DNA from: Aquimonas sp002352135
GTDB taxonomy: Bacteria; Pseudomonadota; Gammaproteobacteria; Xanthomonadales; Xanthomonadaceae
NCBI GenBank assembly: GCA_035440755.1
Contig: DAORND010000026.1
Coordinates: 1 to 32,204, forward strand
Direction of reading: 5' to 3'
DNA: 32,204 bases
The position numbers were made by a program, and so were the translations under genes. Every line of letters starts with the position of its first letter. Position 1 is the stretch's first letter. Positions 8,201 through 14,249 of the stretch are shown piece after piece. The notes beneath the pieces were generated by a model, which saw only the letters and a program-made list of their open reading frames with translations, did not search any database and was not told the DNA's origin.

Positions 8201-9283
8201 GCCAACAGTCGCGCCATCGAGCAGCGCCTTGCGGCCGGTGGCCTGGACGCGATCGCCGCGCGACAGGCCGCCGTCACGCGCATCTTCAGCAGTGCCTCGG
8301 GCAACTACAGCTCAGGCCTGGACGAGGCCGCACTGGCCAGCGACACCTGGCAGGGCAAGGCCGAGGGTGACGCCAAACTGGCCGAGCTGTATCTGGCGAA
8401 AATGCAGTACGCCTACGGCCCCGATAGCAAGACCTGGGGCCGCGCCGATCTGGCCGGTGCGCAGGTCAATCTGTACGCCGAACAACTGCGTGGCACCGAG
8501 GGCGCACTGCTGTCGCGAAGTTCCAACCTGTACGGGATGCTGACCACCGACGATCCGTTCCAGTATCTCGGCGGCATTGCGCTGGCGGTGCGTCATCTGG
8601 ATGGCAAAGTGCCCGAACTGATGATCAACAATCTGCGCGGCGGCGACAGCGGTCGAACCGAACTGGCGGCAGGCTTTCTGGCCAAGGAAATGGCCACCCG
8701 CCAACTGCATCCCGGCTACATCAAGAACATGATGGCCGAAGGCTACGCGGGCACACTCGACATCAACGATGCGGTCAACAATTTCTTCGGCTGGACCACC
8801 GTCGCACGCGAAATCGTCCGTGACGATCAGTGGCAAAGTCTGGTCGAGGTCTATTTACGCGACAAATACGATCTGGGCGTGCGCGAATGGTTCGAGCGCG
8901 AGAATCCGCAAGCCCTCGCCCAGGTCATCGAACGCATGCTTGAAGCGGCGCGGCAAGGCTATTGGCAGACCGACGCGCAGACCCTCGACGAACTCAAGCA
9001 GCGCTATAGCGATCTGCAACAGCGCTTCGACCTGCAGACCACCAATGCGGCGCTGGCCGAGTTCGTCGGCTTTGGCCTGAACGCGGTCCCCGCTCCCGCA
9101 CAGCCCGCGCCGGTGACGCCGCTGGAAAACGTGCAGGGCCAGCATCTGCAAAACGTCACCCAAGGCGAATTCCAGCCCTCACTACTGAGCCTGTTGGCAC
9201 CTCTCGCCTTGTTGGCGCTGCTCGTCGTCGGCGGCTGGCAACAATCGCGACGCGCCACGGCACCGATTCCGTCTTCGTCCTGA
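5240..9283 (+). CDS. cobN: Membrane-anchored CobN/magnesium-chelatase-H family protein
   Basis: A 1347-residue member of the CobN/BchH family, the large subunit that inserts metal into (or, for some relatives, removes it from) tetrapyrroles. The family core is clear: HFGTHGTQEWLPGK near residue 583, then VVYPYIADNIGEALQARRRG, ISHQTPPF and a conserved C-terminal half (AYGPDSKTWG, GGDSGRTELAAGFLAKEM). Unlike cytoplasmic CobN it has an N-terminal export or anchor segment (RWLGWMALLALVVLSSSLVRA, about residues 34-54) and a C-terminal membrane segment (LLAPLALLALLVVGGW, about 1315-1330) followed by Arg. The catalytic body is therefore probably periplasmic. ATG 5240 follows GAGGAG with 6-nt spacing. 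An in-frame ATG at 5324 would give a more usual signal peptide but has no ribosome site. No cobS/cobT or chlI/chlD ATPase lies nearby. The next genes encode a proton-channel pair. Confidence 0.88.
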   Translation: MPCLLSAFDGGFWHSSDHCLPNGCRPRSMRMRARWLGWMALLALVVLSSSLVRAEANSPAPRVVDKRVLIIATGNVPAGKFVHLQAMATERGIALEHRYLHKLPADADASLWQGFDAVFFDSYLQDEIRERLSKALPALRVPSVWLYDASPSWNGFPDALGQRLVDYYASGAETNFAHFFDSLRLTFDGGNPMSVIAPVIFPKTAVYHPQAPNLVFASVAEYLAWRKIDANAAQRAPIIAVAFHQQSLSSMETGLIDSVIDGIEQRGGTALAFYSPVMGSTGIAALLAPKGEALHDVMLTAQITLDGEARRKEFVALQRPVLQMLNYRNGSPEDWAADPVGLSLTDVPFFLSQPEFAGAIDAQVVAGTQKPEDKLVAIPAQLDTLLDKAFNLVRLQRADNADKRLALMFWNYPAGEKNLSASFLNVPESIERTLDALRGDGYDVGPKPDSATLLADLQETLAAYYRDLDLQALVDEGRAEVFPVAAYRGWYGELPESVRQDIESRWGQPEQSLLLLDREGDTQFVIPRLQFGKLVILPQPARGERWEDAERALYHSTTAAPSHHYLATYLWVREQQQADALIHFGTHGTQEWLPGKERGLSVNDYPMLALGAIPVVYPYIADNIGEALQARRRGRATVISHQTPPFRPAGLHQALVDIHDRLHAWLNQDQGAVRDQLQRELIDLAEQQKLIADMGWDVARAKEDFPAYIDALHTHLHEMAETVQPLGLHALGRAPAADHRLATVLLMQGREFWEQASAAAGAAPDALDEALATDYEKLPQSSPYQLLQRYLVDRADPADLSDELRAVVERARGAWTLIDASHELPALLAALRGDYIATSYGGDPIRSPDAYPTGRNLYGFDPSRVPTQQAWKAAEQAARDVLAAHEKQHGRAPRKLTFSLWSVETMRHQGLLEAQALWLMGVRPVWDQGGRVTGVELIPRKELGRARVDVVLSATGLYRDHFPNLMQQLARAIEIAAAADEEDNAIAANSRAIEQRLAAGGLDAIAARQAAVTRIFSSASGNYSSGLDEAALASDTWQGKAEGDAKLAELYLAKMQYAYGPDSKTWGRADLAGAQVNLYAEQLRGTEGALLSRSSNLYGMLTTDDPFQYLGGIALAVRHLDGKVPELMINNLRGGDSGRTELAAGFLAKEMATRQLHPGYIKNMMAEGYAGTLDINDAVNNFFGWTTVAREIVRDDQWQSLVEVYLRDKYDLGVREWFERENPQALAQVIERMLEAARQGYWQTDAQTLDELKQRYSDLQQRFDLQTTNAALAEFVGFGLNAVPAPAQPAPVTPLENVQGQHLQNVTQGEFQPSLLSLLAPLALLALLVVGGWQQSRRATAPIPSSS

Positions 9284-9323
9284 AACCCACTTCGCCACTG
9301 CCCCGCATTGCAAGGAGTTGTTC

Positions 9324-9860
9324 GTGAGTAACCCGATTGGCAGCCAGCTTGAGCTGGCGATGTATGAACTCGCCCAGTTGTTCCTGATCCCGGTATTGGC
9401 CGCCGTGTTCATTCTGTTCGCCTACGCCTTCGTCGCACTGGGCGCATTCCTCTGGCAATGGCGGCAACGCCGACGCGGCATCGCCAGCGGCTTCGAAATG
9501 CAGTGGCTGCATCAGCAACAACCGCGACTCAGTCTCGCTGAACTCGAAGCCGTCGCCGTGCAACGCATCGAACTCGCCCGCATTACCTCGCGCGTCGCCC
9601 CGCTGCTGGGACTGGTTGCCACCATGATCCCGATGGGACCCGCGTTGAAAGGTCTTTCCGATGGCAACCTCGGCGATGTCTCGCGCGGCCTGATGATCGC
9701 CTTCTCGGCGGTGATCCTCGCGCTGATCGCCTCGGCACTGACCTTCTGGGTCGTCAGCGTGCGGCGACGTTGGTATGCGCAGGAGTTGAGTCATATCGAA
9801 CAGCGCTTGCGTCGCCCCACCGAACACGCCGAAGTCGTTGCCGGAGACCTGCCCGCATGA
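9324..9860 (+). CDS. MotA/TolQ/ExbB-type proton channel family protein
   Basis: A 178-residue inner-membrane protein with three predicted membrane segments: about residues 15-42 (LFLIPVLAAVFILFAYAFVALGAF), 87-108 (SRVAPLLGLVATMIPMGPAL) and 118-145 (GLMIAFSAVILALIASALTF). This arrangement and the PLLGLVATMIPMG stretch match the MotA/TolQ/ExbB family, whose pentamers conduct protons to power envelope machines. GTG at 9324 is the start because AAGGAG (9312-9317) lies 6 bases upstream. The in-frame TTG at 9318 touches the ribosome site and is rejected. It starts 40 bp after the cobN-like gene and its TGA overlaps the ATG of the DUF2149 gene (ATGA). It therefore probably forms a complex with both neighbours rather than with TonB or Tol. 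Confidence 0.88.
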   Translation: MSNPIGSQLELAMYELAQLFLIPVLAAVFILFAYAFVALGAFLWQWRQRRRGIASGFEMQWLHQQQPRLSLAELEAVAVQRIELARITSRVAPLLGLVATMIPMGPALKGLSDGNLGDVSRGLMIAFSAVILALIASALTFWVVSVRRRWYAQELSHIEQRLRRPTEHAEVVAGDLPA

Positions 9861-10195
9861 GCCGCCTGCGCCTGCTCGAAGATGGCGAAGACGACCCGAT
9901 CCTCTCGGTCGTCAACCTGATCGACGTCTTCCTCGTCCTCGTCGCCGCCCTGCTGCTCGCCATGGCGCAAAGCCCCTTCAGCCCCGCCACCAACGAGGAC
10001 TACACCCTGATCCGCAACCCTGGCCAACCCAACATGCAAGTCATCGTCAAACAAGGCGAGAAGATCGAACGCTACGAAAGCACCGGCGACATCGGCGCAG
10101 GCGAAGGCCGCAAGGCAGGCGTGGCCTACATGATGAAGGATGGCTCGATGGTGTATGTGCCGGAGGGTGAGGGGCAGAAAAAGCAGCCAAACTGA
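9857..10195 (+). CDS. DUF2149 protein, ExbD/TolR-like stator partner
   Basis: A 112-residue protein with a short cytoplasmic N-terminus (MSRLRLLEDGEDDP), one membrane segment (ILSVVNLIDVFLVLVAALLLAM, about residues 15-36) and a periplasmic C-terminal domain (KQGEKIERYESTGDIGAG, then MVYVPEGEG). The NLIDVFLVL pattern places an Asp (residue 23) in the membrane where ExbD and TolR carry their proton-relay Asp. Together with the preceding ExbB-like gene, with which it shares an ATGA overlap, this suggests a two-component proton channel. Being last in the operon, it would couple proton flow to the membrane-anchored CobN-like protein. DUF2149 is the family name. The mechanical role is inference. 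A truncated copy of its periplasmic part recurs at 13237-13434. Confidence 0.85.
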   Translation: MSRLRLLEDGEDDPILSVVNLIDVFLVLVAALLLAMAQSPFSPATNEDYTLIRNPGQPNMQVIVKQGEKIERYESTGDIGAGEGRKAGVAYMMKDGSMVYVPEGEGQKKQPN

Positions 10196-10201
10196 AGAAC
10201 T

Positions 10202-10226
10202 CGCCTCGGCGGGACAATCCGAGGCG
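10202..10226. terminator. GC-rich hairpin between convergent genes
   Basis: CGCCTCGG (10202-10209) and CCGAGGCG (10219-10226) form a perfect 8-bp stem with a 9-nt loop. It starts 7 bp after the DUF2149 stop and lies 24 bp before the stop of the convergent histidine kinase gene. It has no clear T tract, so it is at best a weak or bidirectional terminator. Confidence 0.5.
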
Positions 10227-10249
10227 GGCAGGTCGGCACGGCAACAGGG

Positions 10250-11590
10250 CTAGTGTCCCGCACTGATCGGAGCGAAAACGACTTGCGCACGCAGCCCACC
10301 GATTGGCGCGTGCGCGAGCAGCAATTGGCCGCCATGCCCGCGCACCAGATCGTCGACGATCGCCAAGCCCAGACCCGAGCCAGGTACCCGTTCATCCAGA
10401 CGAACACCGCGACTGAGTGCACGCTCGGCCTGCGCGGGTGACAGGCCATGGCCGTCATCATCGACCCACAGCGACAGCTCGCTCTTGTCATTGATGGCGC
10501 CTCCAACACGCACCCGGCTTGCCGCCCACTTACAGGCGTTGTCCATCAGATTGCCGAGAATTTCCTCAAGGTCCTCGGACGACCCTGCGAAGCGCAGACC
10601 GTCAGGCACCGCGACGTCGATCGTCACGCCACGCTCGGCGTGCACCTTGGCGAGCATGTTTGCCAGCGTCGTGGTCACCGGTCGCACCGGCGTGCGTGCG
10701 CGGAAATCCGCGCCAGCGCTCGAGGCAAGCTGACGCCTTACCGCCATCTGCATCCGCGCACACTGCTCGCGCATTACTGCCGCAAGATCCGGGCCGGGGC
10801 GCTGCGCGGCGGCGTCAAGTACGGCCAGCGGCGTCTTCAGCGCATGCGCGAGGTCAGCGGCGGCGTGGCGCGCGCGGGCCATCGCTTGTTCGTGGTGCGC
10901 CAGCAACTCGTTGAGGTGTCCGGCCAGCGGCACGATCTCGTCCGGCAGGCGCTCGATCTCAAGCCGGCCCTGGTCGCCACGCTGCACCCGGCACAGTGCC
11001 TCGGATAGCGCGCGCAGTGGACGCAGACCCACCTGCACCTGTACCGCCAGCACACCAATAAACAGCGCCGAGAGAAGCCCCACCGCGATGGCGACAAGTT
11101 CTCGGAAGTCGGCGACTTCCTCCCGAACTGGAGCGTCGTCGGCGGCTATCCACACCACCACGTCGACATTCGCGCGCGGCAGTCGCAGGCGCTGGCGTAC
11201 CACCCGCAAGGACTGGCCCGACGGGCCCGCCGCAAGGAGTACCTCACGGCGGCCGTCCACGCGCGCCACAGGCAGTTCGATATCCGCATCCCACAGCGAC
11301 CGGGAGCGCAGCGCCGATGGCCCCTCGCCGACTTGCCAGTAGGCGCCGGAGTAGGGTCGCTGATAACGCGCATCACCGGGCTGGTCGCGCAGCGCGACGC
11401 TGCCGTCAGGCAAGGCTTCAAGCAAGCCCACCAACGCCGCGTGCTCATTGCCCAACGCACGTTCAAACGCGCGACCCGCGGCGCGGTCAAACGCCTCGCC
11501 AAGCAGCACAGCCGCCAGCAAGGCCACCAGCACGCTGCCCGCGACACCCGCCAACAGCAAGCGCCGACGCAGTGATCGGCGCCCGCTCAC
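10250..11590 (-). CDS. PhoQ-like sensor histidine kinase
   Basis: A 446-residue inner-membrane sensor kinase. It has an N-terminal membrane segment (about residues 10-31), a periplasmic domain of about 130 residues and a second membrane segment (about 164-187, LVAIAVGLLSALFIGVLAVQV). A HAMP-like linker with GLRPLRALSEAL follows, then the phospho-acceptor box DLAHALKTPLAVL with His249. The ATPase domain shows the N box (LGNLMDNACKWA), G1 (VDDDGHGLS) and G2 (GSGLGLAIV). The DL-H-LKTPLAVL pattern is that of PhoQ, with Ala where most kinases have Glu after the His. The start is GTG at 11590, overlapping the regulator's TGA as GTGA, so the two are translationally coupled. The periplasmic domain is not rich in acidic clusters, so Mg2+ sensing as in enteric PhoQ cannot be assumed. 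Confidence 0.9.
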   Translation of the reverse strand: MSGRRSLRRRLLLAGVAGSVLVALLAAVLLGEAFDRAAGRAFERALGNEHAALVGLLEALPDGSVALRDQPGDARYQRPYSGAYWQVGEGPSALRSRSLWDADIELPVARVDGRREVLLAAGPSGQSLRVVRQRLRLPRANVDVVVWIAADDAPVREEVADFRELVAIAVGLLSALFIGVLAVQVQVGLRPLRALSEALCRVQRGDQGRLEIERLPDEIVPLAGHLNELLAHHEQAMARARHAAADLAHALKTPLAVLDAAAQRPGPDLAAVMREQCARMQMAVRRQLASSAGADFRARTPVRPVTTTLANMLAKVHAERGVTIDVAVPDGLRFAGSSEDLEEILGNLMDNACKWAASRVRVGGAINDKSELSLWVDDDGHGLSPAQAERALSRGVRLDERVPGSGLGLAIVDDLVRGHGGQLLLAHAPIGGLRAQVVFAPISAGH

Positions 11591-12249
11591 ATCTCGGCCT
11601 CGAGCCGGAAACCCTGTCCGCGATGCGTATGCAACAGGCCTGGGCCAATCTTTCGGCGAATCCGTCCAAGCAGTACATCAATCACGTTGGAGTCGGGGTC
11701 GTAGCCACCCTCGTAGACGTGCTCGCCGAGCTCACCGCGACCGATGATCCGCCCCGGGTGATGCATGAAGTAGTGCAGGATTCGCGCCTCCTGCGCGGTC
11801 AGCGACAGCGGCGCGCCGTCAAGCGCGAAGCGACCGGCATTGAGATCCAGAACCAGCCCACCGCAACGCAATACCGGATGCGCATGCCCGGCAGAACGAC
11901 GAATCAACGCACGTACTCGCAACACCACTTCCTCAAGCTGAAACGGCTTGGTGAGGTAGTCATCGGCACCGGCATTGAAGCCTGCGAGCTTGTCGTGGAA
12001 GCGGCCACGCGCGGTCAGCACGAGCACCGGAAGGCGCAAGCCTTGCTCGCGCCAGCGGTGCAGCACACCGATACCGTCAAGTCCCGGCAGACCAAGATCG
12101 AGCACGGCGGCGTCGAAGGCCTCGGTGGCGCCGCGAAACTCCGCGTCGCGGCCATCTGCGCTGTGCTCCGCCGAAAAGCCCGCTTCAGCCAACACCGCGC
12201 ACAGACGTGCGGCAAGCTCAGCATCGTCCTCGGCCACCAGCACGCGCAT
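11587..12249 (-). CDS. PhoP/OmpR-family response regulator
   Basis: A 220-residue DNA-binding response regulator. The receiver domain starts at MRVLVAEDDAEL (acidic pair D8/D9). The phospho-acceptor is D51 in LDLGLPGLDG, with T79 in VLVLTARG and K101 in DYLTKPF. A winged-helix output domain of the OmpR/PhoB type follows (LSLTAQEARILHYFMHHPGR, VYEGGYDPDSNVIDVLLGRI, HTHRGQGFRL). ATG 12249 shares its A with the TGA of the upstream PepSY gene, and its own stop overlaps the kinase GTG. The order is therefore PepSY, regulator, kinase in one tightly coupled operon. The pairing and the kinase type suggest a PhoPQ-like envelope-stress or cation response. The target genes are unknown, the divergent PepSY gene being an obvious candidate. 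Confidence 0.92.
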   Translation of the reverse strand: MRVLVAEDDAELAARLCAVLAEAGFSAEHSADGRDAEFRGATEAFDAAVLDLGLPGLDGIGVLHRWREQGLRLPVLVLTARGRFHDKLAGFNAGADDYLTKPFQLEEVVLRVRALIRRSAGHAHPVLRCGGLVLDLNAGRFALDGAPLSLTAQEARILHYFMHHPGRIIGRGELGEHVYEGGYDPDSNVIDVLLGRIRRKIGPGLLHTHRGQGFRLEAEM

Positions 12250-12587
12250 CAGTCGTCGCGCTCCATGTCGGTCATGCGGCCCGTGCGCGCGTCGTACTCC
12301 AGCTCCCACACCACCCCGTACTCGTCGAGCACCTCGATCTCGTACTCGTCCTCTTCGAGGTCGACGTTCACCACCTGGCCGGGCCTGCGCCGCAGTGCGT
12401 CGGCGATCAGCGTTTCAAGCGGAACGTAGGCGCCCGACGAAACCGCCTCGCGGGCGCGGCGGACGTCTTCATCATCGACCGCAAGCGCAACCGGAACGAG
12501 CAGACCGGACAGGGCGAGGTACGCCGCCGTGACGAGTGCGGCGCGGCGGCCAGGGGCGAAACGGCGAGGGCGCAGGAGGATAGGCAT
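12249..12587 (-). CDS. Exported PepSY-domain protein, first gene of the two-component operon
   Basis: A small exported protein of about 112 residues. A basic N-terminus and hydrophobic segment (ALVTAAYLALSGLLVPVALA) form a signal peptide. The mature part is a single PepSY domain: LETLIADALRRRPGQVVNVD, then YEIEVLDEYG, WELEYDARTGRM and an acidic end ERDD. PepSY domains are small periplasmic modules, often linked to protease inhibition or found beside sensor kinases. Its stop overlaps the regulator start. The start codon is uncertain: ATGs at 12614, 12599 and 12587 are all in frame and none has a clear ribosome site. I use 12587 because it places the signal peptide closest to the N-terminus. 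It may act as a periplasmic accessory of the adjacent kinase (inference). Confidence 0.78.
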   Translation of the reverse strand: MPILLRPRRFAPGRRAALVTAAYLALSGLLVPVALAVDDEDVRRAREAVSSGAYVPLETLIADALRRRPGQVVNVDLEEDEYEIEVLDEYGVVWELEYDARTGRMTDMERDD

Positions 12588-12726
12588 CTGGGATGACATG
12601 CTGGTCGCGGCCATTAAACGCCCGGTGAACCAGACGATCAATTCCCGGTTAGGGGCGATCCGGAGACTGCGCTGCCAACGGAGTCCATCCCGGCATCCGT
12701 CTTCCCCAACACCAAGGAGCATCACC
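12588..12726. promoter_or_regulatory. Divergent promoter region of the two PepSY genes
   Basis: About 140 bp separate the divergent PepSY genes, one heading the two-component operon and one alone. AAGGAG at 12714-12719 is the ribosome site of the plus-strand gene. No clear direct-repeat PhoP box or -35/-10 pair was recognised by eye. The arrangement is consistent with one shared control region. Confidence 0.35.
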
Positions 12727-13173
12727 ATGAACATCACCATCCTGAAGACCTTGATCATCGCCACCACGTTTGCCGCCATTTCCCCGCTGGTGGTGTCGGC
12801 CGCCAGCCTGGGCGGTGCCGCAGACGTGCAATCCACCCTCGCCGCCGCCGGTTACACCGACGTCAGCGAGGTCGAGTTTGACGACGGCCTTTGGGAGGCC
12901 GAGGTTCGCGACAGCGCCGGTCGCTGGCGTGAAGTGCACATTGATCCCGCGACGGGCGAAGTGTTCGACGGCACCAGCGCCGCCAACCAACTCGATCTGG
13001 TCGGCGCACTGGCCGCGCTCGAACGCCAGGGCTACAGCCAGGTCAGCGACCTGGAACGCGACGGCGGAACCTGGAGTGCAGAGGCCATTGATCCACGCGG
13101 CCAACGCGTCGAACTTCGTTTGGCGGGCAGCGACGGACGCGTATTGCACAGTGATGTCGAGTGGGATGACTGA
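12727..13173 (+). CDS. Exported protein with two PepSY-like repeats
   Basis: A 148-residue protein with a signal peptide (MNITILKTLIIATTFAAI, then cleavage near VVSAAS). ATG 12727 is chosen because AAGGAG lies 7 bases upstream, although the frame is open back to 12529. The mature part contains two similar modules of about 55 residues. The first is VQSTLAAAGYTDVSEVEFDD, then WEAEVRDSAGRWREVHIDP and TGEVF. The second is LAALERQGYSQVSDLERDGG, then WSAEAIDPRGQRVELRL and GRVLHSD. Each matches the helix plus beta-strand layout of PepSY. It is divergent from the PepSY/regulator/kinase operon and likely controlled by it. It ends with acidic EWDD, similar to the ERDD end of its neighbour. Role unknown beyond a periplasmic location. 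Confidence 0.82.
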   Translation: MNITILKTLIIATTFAAISPLVVSAASLGGAADVQSTLAAAGYTDVSEVEFDDGLWEAEVRDSAGRWREVHIDPATGEVFDGTSAANQLDLVGALAALERQGYSQVSDLERDGGTWSAEAIDPRGQRVELRLAGSDGRVLHSDVEWDD

Positions 13174-13236
13174 ATCGAAGTCCATGCCGTGTTCGGCACA
13201 GGAGGCCGCCCCGGCGGCTTCCTTGCCTTCGCTGCC

Positions 13237-13434
13237 GCCAACGAGGGCCACACACTGGTCCGCAATTCAGGCCAACCCGACATGCAAGGCATCGCCAAAC
13301 AAGGCGAGAAGATCGAAGGCTACGACAGCACCGGCGACATCGGCGCAGGTGAAGGTCGCAAAGGAGGGATCGCCTACATGATGATGGATGGTTCGATGGT
13401 GTATGTGCCGGAGAGTGAGGCGGGGAAGAAGTGA
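13237..13434 (+). pseudogene. Truncated duplicate of the DUF2149 gene
   Basis: From 13237 the sequence aligns without gaps for 195 bp to 9989-10183 in the DUF2149 gene. By hand count 27 bases differ (about 86% identity) and 16 of 65 residues differ (about 75% identity). The shared text includes KQGEKIE, STGDIGAGEGRK, AYMM and DGSMVYVPE. The N-terminal tail and the membrane segment with the essential Asp are missing. The frame is open upstream only to a GTG at 13189 with no ribosome site, and that extension (GTGGRPGGFLAF) does not resemble DUF2149. It therefore looks like a decaying remnant. It starts 64 bp after the PepSY stop and is in the same orientation as the intact copy, 3248 bp away. 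The frame has remained free of stops, so a small expressed peptide cannot be fully excluded. Confidence 0.8.
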
Positions 13435-13488
13435 CGACAACCCTCACTGCAGGAGATGCGCGGCGGCGCAGATCGAACGGTTCCGACG

Positions 13489-13514
13489 AGTGACGATTGT
13501 ACGTTGCAGTCACT
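13489..13514. promoter_or_regulatory. Candidate TetR operator upstream of tetR (diverged copy)
   Basis: AGTGAC (13489-13494) and GTCACT (13509-13514) are inverted arms. The 24-bp core from 13490 to 13513 has the same length and the same outer GTGAC/GTCAC half-sites as the palindrome at 14182-14205, with about 16 of 24 positions identical. TTG sits at the same offset, as a possible -35 start. It ends 37 bp before the tetR ATG, consistent with autoregulation. Confidence 0.5.
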
Positions 13515-13551
13515 TTTTGCCTACAGCTACCCACTGACGTAAGCTGAGCGC

Positions 13552-14169
13552 ATGAACAAGCCCGATACCCTCACCCCCCGCGCACGCGGTCCGGTCGACC
13601 ACGAGGTACGAAGCCAGATTGTGGCCGCTGCCACGGAGCACTTTAGCCGCTACGGCTACGAAAAGACCACGGTTTCAGACCTTGCCAAAGCAATCGGATT
13701 TTCGAAGGCCTATATCTACAAGTTCTTTGAGTCCAAGCAGGCGGTTGGTGAGGTCATTTGCGGGAACTGCCTCGGCCAGATCGAAAGCGAGGTCAAAGCC
13801 GCAATCGCGCTGACAGATCAACCTCCTGAGAAGTTGCGGAGGATGTTCAAAACCCTTGTTGAATCAAGTCTTAGGCTGTTTTTTCAGGATCGGAGACTTT
13901 ACGAAATTGCGGCTTCCGCAGCGACTGGTCGCTGGCAGACGACGCTTGCCTATGAAACCCGCATTCAGGATCTGCTGCGGGACATTCTGCAACAAGGGCG
14001 ACAGACGGGAGATTTCGAGCGCAAGACCCCGCTGGATGAAGCGGTTCAGGCCATTTATCTGGTGATGCGCCCCTACCTCAATCCCTTGATCCTGCAGTAC
14101 AGCTTCGATGCGGTTGAGGAGGCGCCAGGGAAACTCTCCAGCTTGGTTCTCAGAAGTCTGTCACCCTGA
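13552..14169 (+). CDS. TetR/AcrR family regulator of the adjacent RND pump
   Basis: A 205-residue transcriptional repressor. The N-terminal DNA-binding domain is typical: IVAAATEHFSRYGYEKTTVS, then DLAKAIGFSKAYIYKFFESK as the helix-turn-helix (about residues 42-65). The C-terminal ligand domain (about 75-205) has no specific motif I can name. ATG 13552 has only a weak GAG upstream. It lies 80 bp before the RND adaptor gene in the same direction, and palindromes of matching length precede both its own gene and the pump operon. It is therefore probably a local repressor of the pump and of itself. The region is less GC-rich than its neighbours in places (for example around 13850-13910), which may hint at a different history. 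Confidence 0.9.
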   Translation: MNKPDTLTPRARGPVDHEVRSQIVAAATEHFSRYGYEKTTVSDLAKAIGFSKAYIYKFFESKQAVGEVICGNCLGQIESEVKAAIALTDQPPEKLRRMFKTLVESSLRLFFQDRRLYEIAASAATGRWQTTLAYETRIQDLLRDILQQGRQTGDFERKTPLDEAVQAIYLVMRPYLNPLILQYSFDAVEEAPGKLSSLVLRSLSP

Positions 14170-14181
14170 GCCCACCCCGAA

Positions 14182-14205
14182 GTGACCATTGACCGAAATG
14201 GTCAC
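14182..14205. promoter_or_regulatory. TetR-type operator overlapping the RND pump promoter
   Basis: GTGACCATT (14182-14190) and AATGGTCAC (14197-14205) are perfect 9-bp inverted arms separated by 6 bp, a 24-bp palindrome. It covers the -35 element of the promoter at 14189-14217, so a bound repressor would block polymerase. The adjacent TetR gene is the obvious binder. Confidence 0.75.
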
Positions 14206-14217
14206 CGTTACCATAAT
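14189..14217 (+). promoter_or_regulatory. Sigma-70 promoter of the RND/SDR/thioesterase operon
   Basis: TTGACC (14189-14194) and CATAAT (14212-14217) are separated by 17 bp, each one base from the consensus hexamer. The expected transcription start is near 14224, about 26 bases before the adaptor ATG at 14250. The -35 box lies inside the 24-bp palindrome. Confidence 0.7.
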
Positions 14218-14249
14218 AAACGTCCCGATCACTTCTCTATGGGACCTTC

